A stretch of 47,339 nt of DNA from an uncultured Bacteroidales bacterium (GTDB lineage Bacteria; Bacteroidota; Bacteroidia; Bacteroidales; F082): NCBI GenBank assembly GCA_947164955.1, contig CAMUYT010000003.1:1-47339 (forward strand), written 5' to 3'. Position numbers and translations under genes: made by a program. Shown here one piece after another: positions 23,763 to 31,416 of this stretch; position 1 is the first letter of the stretch; each line of letters begins with the position of its first letter. The notes beneath the pieces were generated by a model, which was not told the origin of the DNA, made no database searches, and saw only the letters and a program-made list of their open reading frames with translations.

Positions 23763-24624
23763 GCTTTTTTGTTTCGCTCAGGGTTTGTAGTATTACTGAT
23801 ATGATAATCAGTGCGATACCAATGCAGAACGAGAAGTTCAACTCCTTGTATTCGTGGAAGATGAACATCGAAAGGATGATGCTGTAAACAGGCTCTAGGT
23901 TGTAGGTCAGGTTGACGGTGAATGCTGGAATCTTCTGCAAAACAATGATTTGCAGCAGGCAAAGACCGATGGTGCAAATGACGACCATAAAGGCCAAATA
24001 GGCATAGTCCATTCCGACGGGATAAATGCGCCCGACGGGGATGAACATATTATATAAAGGTATGAGGCAGGTCAGCCCGATGAGACCGCCGACCATCTCC
24101 CAAAGCAGCATGTTCTTGGCCTCATAATGCTTGCCAACCCTTTGGTTGACAATGGCAAACAAGGCATAAAGCGCCGACGACACCACGCCCAAAGCGATGC
24201 CTAACCGGTAGCGTGAGTCGAAATGGAAGATGAGGTAGATGCCGAGGATCGTGAGTAGGCTGAACAGGAATTCGCGCCCCGAAAACCTGTGCTTGTTGAT
24301 GATGGGTTCGAACAAGGCCGTGAAAAAACCCACTAGCGAGAAACACACCACCCCGATGCTGACGTTGGAGGCCTTGATGCTGGCATAAAAGAACACCCAA
24401 TGCAGGCACAGCAACATGCCTACGCCGCCCATCTGCAATTTGTCCTTAAATTGGTAACGGTTCAAATCCTTCCTGATGGCTAGGAACGCCCACATCAACA
24501 AGGCTGCAGCCGCCATGCGCCACCAAACCAAAATGGCAGAATCAAGCGTGATTAGGCGGCCCAACACGCCTGTGAATCCGGCGATGAAGACGGAGAGATG
24601 CAGCAGCAGATAGTCTTTTTTCAT
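23746..24624 (-). CDS. EamA/DMT-family transporter (third gene of operon)
   Basis: A 292-residue drug/metabolite transporter with about ten helices in two EamA repeats. The first repeat includes LVWWRMAAAALLMWAFLAIRK and LHWVFFYASIKASNVSIGVVCFSLVGFFTALFEPI. The second includes ALFAIVNQRVGK, LLQIIVLQKIPAFTVNLTYNLEPVYSIILSMFIF. Members export amino acids, nucleotides or other metabolites across the inner membrane. Its ATG overlaps the stop of the RNA methyltransferase gene (ATGA), so it is translationally coupled as the last gene of a three-gene operon. The other EamA gene of the operon is clearly different in sequence, so this is not a recent duplication. Substrate unknown. Confidence 0.88.
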   Translation of the reverse strand: MKKDYLLLHLSVFIAGFTGVLGRLITLDSAILVWWRMAAAALLMWAFLAIRKDLNRYQFKDKLQMGGVGMLLCLHWVFFYASIKASNVSIGVVCFSLVGFFTALFEPIINKHRFSGREFLFSLLTILGIYLIFHFDSRYRLGIALGVVSSALYALFAIVNQRVGKHYEAKNMLLWEMVGGLIGLTCLIPLYNMFIPVGRIYPVGMDYAYLAFMVVICTIGLCLLQIIVLQKIPAFTVNLTYNLEPVYSIILSMFIFHEYKELNFSFCIGIALIIISVILQTLSETKKPKASA

Positions 24625-25391
24625 GGCTTCCTCCGTTGGCGCACAGCCTCAAAAGTGACGATAGCGGTGGTCACCGACACGTTGAGCGAGTCGGCGATGC
24701 CGTTCATGGGGATGATGATGTTTTGGTCGGCGGCTTCGACCCAAGCATCGGAGATGCCTGTGGCCTCAGTGCCCATCACGAGGGCTGAAGCTTTGCGGAA
24801 GTCGGCATCAAGATAGTCGATAGAGGCCTTGAGGTAGGTGCAATAGATGGTGATACCATTCTCTTTCAACCATTTGATACATTTTTCTGTAGAGCAGGCA
24901 TAGACCGGCACACTGAAAATGCACCCGATGCTGGCTCGGATGGCATTGGGATTGAAGAGATCGGTGGCGGGGTCGGCCACGATGACGGCATCTACGCCTG
25001 CCGCATCGGCGGTGCGCATGACGGCACCGAGGTTGCCGGGTTTTTCCACCGTTTCCAATACAATTATCAAAGCATTTTTCTTGGGCTTGAACTCACTGAG
25101 GCTCTTGTATTTGGGTATAGCCACAGCCACCAGCCCGTCGCTGCCTTCGCGATAAGCGATTTTCTCAAAAACCTCTTCCGAAACGGTTTCTGTAAAACTG
25201 GCTTTTATTCTCACAGGCTCACGCAAAAGAGCTTCGCACACAAATAGTTGTTCAATCTCGAAGCCGCATTTCTGGGCACGTTCAATCTCGCGCTGTCCTT
25301 CGATGAGGATGCGGTTTTGCTCGCGACGCTCCGAGGCTTTTTGCAGGCGTACGAGGTTCTTTATCTTTTCGTTGGTTTTGCTGGTGATCAT
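24621..25391 (-). CDS. TrmH/SpoU-family RNA 2'-O-methyltransferase
   Basis: A 256-residue SPOUT-fold enzyme. The N-terminal part (KIKNLVRLQKASERREQNRILIEGQREIERA) is the substrate-binding region seen in 23S rRNA/tRNA ribose methylases. The three SpoU motifs follow: PGNLGAVMRTADAAGVDAVIV, ASALVMGTEATGISDAW and NIIIPMNGIADSLNVSVTTAIV. It should methylate a ribose 2'-OH in rRNA or tRNA using SAM; the target base cannot be told. ATG at 25391 (MITSKTNEK) overlaps the preceding EamA stop by 4 nt, and its own stop overlaps the next EamA start by 4 nt. Earlier in-frame starts would lie inside the upstream gene and are rejected. Confidence 0.93.
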   Translation of the reverse strand: MITSKTNEKIKNLVRLQKASERREQNRILIEGQREIERAQKCGFEIEQLFVCEALLREPVRIKASFTETVSEEVFEKIAYREGSDGLVAVAIPKYKSLSEFKPKKNALIIVLETVEKPGNLGAVMRTADAAGVDAVIVADPATDLFNPNAIRASIGCIFSVPVYACSTEKCIKWLKENGITIYCTYLKASIDYLDADFRKASALVMGTEATGISDAWVEAADQNIIIPMNGIADSLNVSVTTAIVTFEAVRQRRKP

Positions 25392-26275
25392 GGCTTTTTT
25401 CCTTTCATCTGAGAGAATACCAATCCGAGCACGACCAACACGATGCCGATGATTTTGTTCACCGTCAGGTCTTCCTTGATGATGAAATAACTGAAGATGG
25501 CCGTGAAGACGGGTATCAAGTTGGTGTAGACGTTGGCTTTTGAGGCACCGAGTTTGCTGTAGGCAAAGGCCCATAAGGAGTAGGAAATCGCGCTACAAAA
25601 CACGCCAAGGCAGACCAACGGCACGATGTAATCTTTGACGTTGCCAAAATTCGATGGCTGGAAATGCTCCATGATAATGACCAAAGGGATGAAATACAAC
25701 ATGCCGATGATGTTTTGCACCCATGTGATTGTCAATGGCTTATAGAGTTTTGTCAGGCGTATCAAGGCAATGGAATAGCCCACGGCCACCAAGACGCAGC
25801 CTGTGAGTAGAAGCACACCCTTTGGCGATGCGGTGAACTCGAGGTTCTTGTTGATGAGCATGATGATAACACCTATGAATGAGACGATTAGGCCCACGAT
25901 ATTCATAGGGCTCAGATGTTCCTTCAGGAAAACCCGCGCTGCAAAGGGGGTCACTAAAGGAATCATCGCCACGATGGCAGATCCGATGATGGGGGAGGTG
26001 TTTTTCAGCCCATAGCCTTCGAAGATGAAATAGAGGAACGGCTCGAACAAGGCCGCCAAGGCGAACAGTCCGAGGTGCTCTTTTTTGACTTTTTCGTTGA
26101 GGCGGAAGGCGAAAAGGATCGCGGTAAAAAAGATCGTGGCCACTACGAGGCGCAAAAAGATGGTTGCTGTGGGGTTGAGGCTTTGGTATACCTGTGTCGA
26201 CCAAACGAACGAGATACCCCAGAAGATCATGGCAATGACCCCGGCGAAGTGAACTAAATAGTTTCGGTTTTTCAT
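25388..26275 (-). CDS. EamA/DMT-family transporter (first gene of operon)
   Basis: A 295-residue inner-membrane transporter with ten predicted helices and two EamA repeats. Features include GVIAMIFWGISFVWSTQVYQSLNPTATIFLRL, FEGYGLKNTSPIIGSAIVAMIPLVTPFAARVFLKE, and the second-half equivalent AFAYSKLGASKANVYTNLIPVFTAIFSYFIIKEDLT with VLGLVFSQMKGKKP at the end. It heads an EamA-TrmH-EamA operon with ATGA junctions. A TAATTTTG box lies immediately upstream of the start, and the divergent rhomboid gene shares the spacer. Function beyond metabolite export is not visible. Confidence 0.9.
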   Translation of the reverse strand: MKNRNYLVHFAGVIAMIFWGISFVWSTQVYQSLNPTATIFLRLVVATIFFTAILFAFRLNEKVKKEHLGLFALAALFEPFLYFIFEGYGLKNTSPIIGSAIVAMIPLVTPFAARVFLKEHLSPMNIVGLIVSFIGVIIMLINKNLEFTASPKGVLLLTGCVLVAVGYSIALIRLTKLYKPLTITWVQNIIGMLYFIPLVIIMEHFQPSNFGNVKDYIVPLVCLGVFCSAISYSLWAFAYSKLGASKANVYTNLIPVFTAIFSYFIIKEDLTVNKIIGIVLVVLGLVFSQMKGKKP

Positions 26276-26279
26276 GCCG

Positions 26280-26287
26280 CAAAATTA
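26280..26287 (-). promoter_or_regulatory. Candidate -7 box (TAATTTTG) for the EamA-TrmH-EamA operon
   Basis: A perfect TAnnTTTG match, but very close to the ATG (4 nt), so transcription would be almost leaderless. GACCTTTG at about 26308-26315 on the plus strand is a one-mismatch -7 box for the divergent rhomboid gene. Confidence 0.4.
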
Positions 26288-26346
26288 CAAAATCTGTCAA
26301 AATTTCCGACCTTTGCAGCGGAACAATTGTTGATGAGCCTCAACGT

Positions 26347-27084
26347 ATGGAAGAGAAGCAAGAACGAAGGAAGTTTTTTGGCAGTTTGGTTATCCCAATG
26401 CTGATCGTCACCATCATGTGGTTGGTGAAGCTCATTGAGGTGTCGTTTGGCATTGATTTGGGCCGTTGGGGCGTTACACCGCATACCTCACAGGGGTTGA
26501 TAGGCATCCTGACGTTGCCGTTCCTACACGGCAATTGGGAGCATCTTTTGTCGAACACGGTGCCTATCTTGGTGTTAGGGACGGCATTGTATTATTGCTA
26601 TCCTTCACTTGCCAACCGTGTCTTGCTTATCATTTATCTCGGTAGTGGGTTGCTTACATGGTGCATAGGCCTTCCTGAAAGCACCCATATCGGAGCGAGC
26701 GCCTTGGTTTACGGACTCAATCTTTTCTTGATCTTCAGCGGTTTCATACGAGGCAATAAAATGCTTATCGTTATTTCACTCATTATGGTGTTCCTGTATG
26801 GCAGTTTCATTTGGGGCATGATTCCATCCTTGGCCATTCCGCAAAACATCTCTTGGGAAGGACATCTCAGTGGAGCCATCATTGGGGTCTTGTTGGCTTT
26901 CTTCCTTCGTAAAGAGGGACCACAGAAAGAGGTGTTCCATTGGGATGAAGAGGATGAAGAGGATGACGCTTCGGCAGACACTGCGTCGGGTGATTCCACG
27001 GATCCGGCGTCCGAAAAACCTTATTGGGATGTGCCTACACCAAGTGACGAAGAATTAACGGTACGTTATCGTTTCAGGCATTAA
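26347..27084 (+). CDS. Rhomboid-family intramembrane serine protease
   Basis: A 245-residue integral membrane protein with about six helices. The rhomboid fold is marked by FLHGNWEHLLSNTVPILVLG (the H-x4-N-type motif of helix 2), the catalytic Ser118 in HIGASALVYG (G-x-S-x) and the partner His173 in SWEGHLSGAIIGVLLAF. Rhomboids cut single-pass membrane proteins inside or near the bilayer. A ~45-residue acidic cytosolic tail (WDEEDEEDDASAD and onwards) follows the last helix. The stop shares the TTAA tetranucleotide with the stop of the converging SGNH gene. Substrate unknown. Confidence 0.93.
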   Translation: MEEKQERRKFFGSLVIPMLIVTIMWLVKLIEVSFGIDLGRWGVTPHTSQGLIGILTLPFLHGNWEHLLSNTVPILVLGTALYYCYPSLANRVLLIIYLGSGLLTWCIGLPESTHIGASALVYGLNLFLIFSGFIRGNKMLIVISLIMVFLYGSFIWGMIPSLAIPQNISWEGHLSGAIIGVLLAFFLRKEGPQKEVFHWDEEDEEDDASADTASGDSTDPASEKPYWDVPTPSDEELTVRYRFRH

Positions 27085-27815
27085 ACGGGCTCAATGGATA
27101 TATAATCCAACACTTGTCGTGCAATGTCTTTGTGCCCTGTTGCGTTGGGATGCCATTGGCTTTTGTGTATTCCGGTCAAGTCGATGCAATCCACGTCATA
27201 ATGATTGGCAATACGATGAATCGAAGCAAGAAACTCAGCACGACGTGCTTCAGTTACGCCGTTAGTCCCGAGGTTCATGTCGAGCAGGAAATACAACTTG
27301 GCTTGTGGATAGCGTGTTTTCAGATGGTTGAAGATATAGGCCAGAGCGGGACGGAACTCACAGAGCTGTTCGTCGGTCCAGTCGGAATAGATGTAGTCAC
27401 CCAATGACACAACGGGGCAATTGTCATCATGGGCGCAGGCATCGTTGGTGGCACCGAAGATGAAAATCACATCAGGTTGGCCCAAATTGTCCATGCGGCG
27501 GATAAAAGAGTATTGTCCGTAGTAGTTCACGTAATCGTAGTTGCACATCAAAGCGCCTGAAAAAGAGTTGTTTTTTTCGAGAATCCAACCTGTCGAATCA
27601 GCAACTTGAGCCCACCACATTTGTTCGACACCGGTCAGGCCAATATTTTGGTAGGGATAAACATCGTTCGAGTCGGGATGCACATAACCTTCGAAAGTGG
27701 AATAGCTGTCGCCCAGAATCGAAAATCGCAGGGCGTCCGAATCGCCTGGAGTTTTTGTGCATGCCGACATCATGGCGGCAAAGGCTAAAACCATAAAAGG
27801 AAGTAATTTTTTCAT
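27081..27815 (-). CDS. SGNH/GDSL-hydrolase lipoprotein
   Basis: About 244 residues from MKKLLPFMVLAFAAMMSAC (ATG at 27815; an in-frame TTG two codons earlier is less likely). The lipobox cysteine is residue 19, predicting a lipoprotein. SGNH blocks: I is SILGDSYSTFEGY with nucleophile Ser37; III is FIFGATNDACAH (Asn124); V is WHPNATGHKDIA with the catalytic His. The Asp that usually precedes this His by three positions (DxxH) is a Ser here (SQWH), so the enzyme may use a Ser-His dyad or another acid. Likely an esterase or deacetylase on a glycan at the cell envelope (inference). It follows the PorE-like gene after 2 nt in a three-gene operon of exported proteins. Confidence 0.85.
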   Translation of the reverse strand: MKKLLPFMVLAFAAMMSACTKTPGDSDALRFSILGDSYSTFEGYVHPDSNDVYPYQNIGLTGVEQMWWAQVADSTGWILEKNNSFSGALMCNYDYVNYYGQYSFIRRMDNLGQPDVIFIFGATNDACAHDDNCPVVSLGDYIYSDWTDEQLCEFRPALAYIFNHLKTRYPQAKLYFLLDMNLGTNGVTEARRAEFLASIHRIANHYDVDCIDLTGIHKSQWHPNATGHKDIARQVLDYISIEPV

Positions 27816-27817
27816 GT

Positions 27818-29470
27818 TCAATTGATTATAATCATTTCTGTTCTGCGGTTCAAGGCGCGATGCTCTTCAGTGTCGTTGGCAACCATGGGCTTTGTGGCGC
27901 CATAGCCTTTGGCTGTCAATCGCGTTTCTTCAATGCCATTGGCAATCAAGGCCTTCCTGACCGATTCGGCACGGTCGGAAGAGAGTTTCAAGTTGTAGTT
28001 GTCGTTGCCCACATTGTCGGTATGTCCGGCAAGTTCCACCTTCAAGTCGGGATTGCGTTTGAGGAATGCCGTCAATATCTGTAGGCCCGTCTCAGAGTCG
28101 GCCGTCAAAGCGGCGCTGTTGAATTCAAACTGTATGTTTTGTAGCACTACGGCATCGCCGGGCGCAAGTTCTACCACGTCTACAGACGAAAGGTAATCGG
28201 CTGAATCTGAGCGTATGTCGTCAGGCAGCTCGAAGGAGTAAATGTCGTAGCCGCCTTGTCCACCCTCGCGTTGTGAGGAGATGAAGGCTGTCTTGCCATC
28301 CGCTGCCACGAAAAAGTTGATCTCGTCGCCAGAGTTGTTGATGGGAAACCCTAAGTTGATGGGCTGTTGCCATTGCCCTTCATCATTTCTGCGGCTCATG
28401 AACAAGTCGAAGCCACCCATGCCAACATGTTTATCCGACGAGAAATAGAGCGTGCGACCATCGGGATGCAGGAAGGGAGCCATTTCGGTCCCTTTCGTGT
28501 TGATGGGCTCGCCTAGGTTTTGGGGCTCGCCCCAAGTACCATCAGCATGGCGCACCGATCGATAAATGTCGGCATTGCCCGAACGGCGTGAAACAAAAAA
28601 CAGCTCGCGTCCGTCGCTGCTCACGCAGGGTTGTGATTCCCAGTTTTGCGTGTTGATATGGTCGGGTAATGCATCGGGAGTCGACCATTGTCCATCATTC
28701 CATCGCGAAACGTATAGATCGCAGCTGCTGTTGCGGCTCCAACCGCAGCCTGTAAGGTAGAGTTTGCTGCCATCAGCAGAAATGAAAGCCGCACCAGGGT
28801 CGATGTCTTCCGGAAAATCGGCAAATGCAAGAGGTTGAGGGGCAGACCATTGCATGCCATCCCATTGGGCGACAAGGAGGGACTCTTTATGATAGCCATT
28901 GCCCATAGGCATTTTGCGCGTAAAGAGCAGTTGTGTGCCATCAAACGAAAGCATGTTCACATATTCGTCGTCTTTTGAGTTGATAGCCATGCCGAGATGA
29001 TTGGGCTCAAATGGGACGGGATGGCTTGTGGCCCAATCGCGAAAGCTGGCCAGTGTCAGCATTTCTGCCACTACGGCATCATTGGCGGCATTGCCTTTGG
29101 CAGCTTTTTGATACCAATCCAAAACCGCTTTTTCCTTCTTGTACGCATTTTTTCGGTCATAGAGTCTTGCCAAGGTGATGGCCGCAGGCGGAAACAGCAT
29201 CGAATCGCAGGCCAAGGCTTTTTCATAGCCCAAGATGGCCATGTCGTAATCTTGGGTCTCCATACCGATTTCGCCTTCCAAGAGCCATGCCTCGGCATAG
29301 TTGGGGTCTTCCACAATGGCTTTCACCACCTGCTGGTAGGCTTTCTTGTAGTCGCGGTTCAGGAAGGCCGACTCGGCATTTTCGTATGCTTTGACGGCTT
29401 TTTTGGGGCGTTGGCTGAAAGCGGGAACCAATCCCATGCACAAAACCATAAGAAGGATCATGCGTTTCAT
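27818..29470 (-). CDS. PorE-like TPR / beta-propeller / OmpA-domain protein
   Basis: About 550 residues from MKRMILLMVLCMGLVPAFSQ (ATG at 29470). N-terminal TPRs cover about 27-150 (AYENAESAFLNRDYKKAYQQVVKAIVEDPNYAEAW). A PD40-type beta-propeller covers about 165-425, with repeats such as SADGSKLYLTG, SSDGRELFFVSRRSG, HPDGRTLYFSSDKH and AADGKTAFISSQREGG. The C-terminal OmpA peptidoglycan-binding domain has IQFEFNSAALT, ELAGHTDNVGNDNYN and LSSDRAESVRKALI. The architecture matches PorE of Porphyromonas gingivalis, which links the T9SS to peptidoglycan. Unlike PorE, the signal peptide looks like type I with no lipobox. It overlaps the upstream gene by ATGA. Whether it is the T9SS PorE or one of several homologues cannot be settled here. 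Confidence 0.85.
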   Translation of the reverse strand: MKRMILLMVLCMGLVPAFSQRPKKAVKAYENAESAFLNRDYKKAYQQVVKAIVEDPNYAEAWLLEGEIGMETQDYDMAILGYEKALACDSMLFPPAAITLARLYDRKNAYKKEKAVLDWYQKAAKGNAANDAVVAEMLTLASFRDWATSHPVPFEPNHLGMAINSKDDEYVNMLSFDGTQLLFTRKMPMGNGYHKESLLVAQWDGMQWSAPQPLAFADFPEDIDPGAAFISADGSKLYLTGCGWSRNSSCDLYVSRWNDGQWSTPDALPDHINTQNWESQPCVSSDGRELFFVSRRSGNADIYRSVRHADGTWGEPQNLGEPINTKGTEMAPFLHPDGRTLYFSSDKHVGMGGFDLFMSRRNDEGQWQQPINLGFPINNSGDEINFFVAADGKTAFISSQREGGQGGYDIYSFELPDDIRSDSADYLSSVDVVELAPGDAVVLQNIQFEFNSAALTADSETGLQILTAFLKRNPDLKVELAGHTDNVGNDNYNLKLSSDRAESVRKALIANGIEETRLTAKGYGATKPMVANDTEEHRALNRRTEMIIIN

Positions 29471-30387
29471 GGCTGCTGGTTTTTTTTGTGGTCTGCAATC
29501 CATTTCCTGAAGTCGGCCACAAGGACGCGCGAAGTCATGGTAGGAGTGGCCTCGGCTGTGATAAAGCACCTTCCATCGTCGAAGAAGCAGATGCCTTCTG
29601 TTTGTGCACCTGCGAGTTGTGGCATTTCAAAACGTCGGTGCGAAAGCTTCACGCCTTTCTCGTCAAAGTCGAAGATGAGGTAAATGAAAGGCTTCATAAT
29701 CGTCTTTACATAGCCCACCAATACTAGTATATTGAGTTCCTCATTGTAGTCGACACCGGTAATCAGCCCTTGCGAGTTGAAGCCGTTAACCACTTCAGCG
29801 ACTTGTCTTCCAGGCGTTTTTTGGAGGCGGTAGAGCCGTGTCGTGCCCGTTTGCCAGCCTTTGCTGAACAGATAGAGGTAGTCGTGTGTGGCAAAGAAGG
29901 CCTCACAGTCGAAATCGTGCACCTTGCGTTTCGTGAAATTGGTTTGGTCGCCAAAGCGGAAGCAGATGGAGTCGACCGCAATTGTCGCGTTGCCCTCTTC
30001 AGGTATTTCGGAGAGCGGGAAAACGTATATTCGTAAATCTTTTCGGTTGCCTTTGTTGTTGCCGAAATCGCCTACAAAGACTTGGCGCCCATCGCAGCAT
30101 ACATCCTCCCAATCCTTGTTTTTGACGTTGGCCAACGTTATTCTTTGCACAATTTCGAAGTTGGTCGTGTCGATGGCAAAGAGGATGGGCTTACCGCCAC
30201 TGTCGTTATGGGTCCAAAGGCGGCCGTTATGGAAGAAGGCCCCGGAAGTCTCGTTGACTTCCTTGGGTAGCTCCGACTTGAACTGGGGAATAAAAACAGG
30301 AGAGAAGCGCGCCGTCCCTCCCTTTTGCGCCATTGCCAGGATGGGGAACGACAACAGAAGCAAACCGATGAGCCATTTTTTTTTCAT
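29467..30387 (-). CDS. Secreted beta-propeller-like protein of unknown function
   Basis: About 306 residues from MKKKWLIGLLLLSFPILAMAQ, a clear signal peptide. The start at 30387 is preferred over 30474 because a TATTTTTG promoter box lies between them. A conserved Bacteroidota pattern is visible: RLWTHNDSGGKPILFAID, then VKNKDWEDVCCDGRQVFVGDFGNNKGNRKDLRIYVFP, and later HDFDCEAFF and GAQTEGICFFDDGRCFITAE. It resembles SdiA-regulated-type propellers, but no enzymatic motif is evident. It is the first gene of an operon with the PorE-like and SGNH genes (ATGA overlap). A structural or ligand-binding role at the envelope is a guess. Confidence 0.82.
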   Translation of the reverse strand: MKKKWLIGLLLLSFPILAMAQKGGTARFSPVFIPQFKSELPKEVNETSGAFFHNGRLWTHNDSGGKPILFAIDTTNFEIVQRITLANVKNKDWEDVCCDGRQVFVGDFGNNKGNRKDLRIYVFPLSEIPEEGNATIAVDSICFRFGDQTNFTKRKVHDFDCEAFFATHDYLYLFSKGWQTGTTRLYRLQKTPGRQVAEVVNGFNSQGLITGVDYNEELNILVLVGYVKTIMKPFIYLIFDFDEKGVKLSHRRFEMPQLAGAQTEGICFFDDGRCFITAEATPTMTSRVLVADFRKWIADHKKNQQP

Positions 30388-30407
30388 AGTTGCAGTCATT
30401 AAAGATG

Positions 30408-30415
30408 CAAAAATA
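30408..30415 (-). promoter_or_regulatory. Candidate -7 box (TATTTTTG) for the propeller-PorE-SGNH operon
   Basis: A perfect TAnnTTTG match on the minus strand, 20 nt upstream of the ATG at 30387. Confidence 0.6.
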
Positions 30416-30438
30416 GAAAAAAGTCTCAAATAGACCAT

Positions 30439-30469
30439 AAAAAGAACCGCTGTTTTTTTACAGCGGTTC
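30439..30469 (-). terminator. Rho-independent terminator downstream of folD
   Basis: A 10-bp stem GAACCGCTGT / ACAGCGGTTC with a 6-nt loop. On the minus strand it is followed by five Ts, 33 nt after the folD stop. Confidence 0.85.
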
Positions 30470-30501
30470 AACAACCATTAAAAATAAAAACAATGAAAAA
30501 C

Positions 30502-31386
30502 TTATTTCGGATAGACCTCGCCTTTGGCGGCTTTCAGTGTATTCTGAAGCAGCGAGACAATGGTCATGGGGCCTACGCCTCCTGGGACAGGGGTGATTTT
30601 AGAGGCCACCTTGTATACTTCGTTGTAGTCAACGTCACCCATGATTTTGTAGCCTTTCGGGCTGGTGGCGTCTTCGATGCGGTGGATGCCCACGTCGATG
30701 ACCACGGCTCCAGGTTTCACCATGTCGGCGGTCACGAAGCCTTGCTTGCCGATGGCAGCCACGAGGATGTCGGCCTGACGGCAAATGTCAGGTAGGTTCT
30801 TGGTGCGGCTGTGGCACAAGGTGACGGTCGAATCGATGCCTTTGCGCGACATGAGGATGGCCATAGGTGTGCCGACAATATTGGAACGTCCGAGGACGAC
30901 TACATTCTTTCCGACGGTCTCAATGCCAGAGCGTTTGATAAGCTCCATGATGCCGTTTGGCGTGGCTGGGATGAAGCAGGGAAGTCCCAGTTGCATCCTT
31001 CCCGCATTGACGCTTGTGAAGCCGTCGACGTCTTTCTCGGGTTTGATGGCGTTGATAATCTTGTTTTCGTCGATGTGTTTGGGTAAAGGAAGCTGTATGA
31101 TGTATCCATCGATTTCGGGGTCGTTGTTGAGGAACGCCACCATGTCAAGCATCTCTTTTTCGGTGGTGCTTTCGGGCAGACGGTAGACCGACGAGGTCAT
31201 GCCCACCGAGTGGCAAGCTTTCTCTTTCGAGGCCACGTAGGTCTTGCTTGCTCCGTCGTCGCCCACGATGACAGCGGCAAGATGCGGTGCCTCGATGCCG
31301 TGGTCAATCATGTCAGCCACTTCAGCGGCGATTTCCTTCTTGATTTGTTCGGAGATGAGTTTGCCATCTATTATCTTGTTATCCAT
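30502..31386 (-). CDS. folD: Bifunctional methylene-THF dehydrogenase / methenyl-THF cyclohydrolase
   Basis: A 294-residue cytoplasmic enzyme of one-carbon metabolism that interconverts 5,10-methylene-, methenyl- and 10-formyl-THF. Catalytic Tyr50 and Lys54 lie in ASKTYVASKEKA. The signatures GYIIQLPLPKHIDENKI, KDVDGFTSVNAGRM, the Rossmann segment VVVLGRSNIVGTPMAILM and the C-terminal TPVPGGVGPMTIVSLLQNT are all intact. It starts 30 nt after the ffh stop and ends at a strong terminator, so ffh-folD is probably one transcript. The gcvT gene nearby also handles one-carbon THF units but is not in the same operon. Confidence 0.97.
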   Translation of the reverse strand: MDNKIIDGKLISEQIKKEIAAEVADMIDHGIEAPHLAAVIVGDDGASKTYVASKEKACHSVGMTSSVYRLPESTTEKEMLDMVAFLNNDPEIDGYIIQLPLPKHIDENKIINAIKPEKDVDGFTSVNAGRMQLGLPCFIPATPNGIMELIKRSGIETVGKNVVVLGRSNIVGTPMAILMSRKGIDSTVTLCHSRTKNLPDICRQADILVAAIGKQGFVTADMVKPGAVVIDVGIHRIEDATSPKGYKIMGDVDYNEVYKVASKITPVPGGVGPMTIVSLLQNTLKAAKGEVYPK

Positions 31387-31416
31387 AATTTTAAAATTTA
31401 ATTCTTGAATACTAAA

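Noticed and set aside
25392-25574. N-terminal extension of the TrmH-type gene
   Set aside because: It reads through the end of the upstream EamA gene in another frame with no similarity to the family. The ATGA junction start at 25391 is clearly better.
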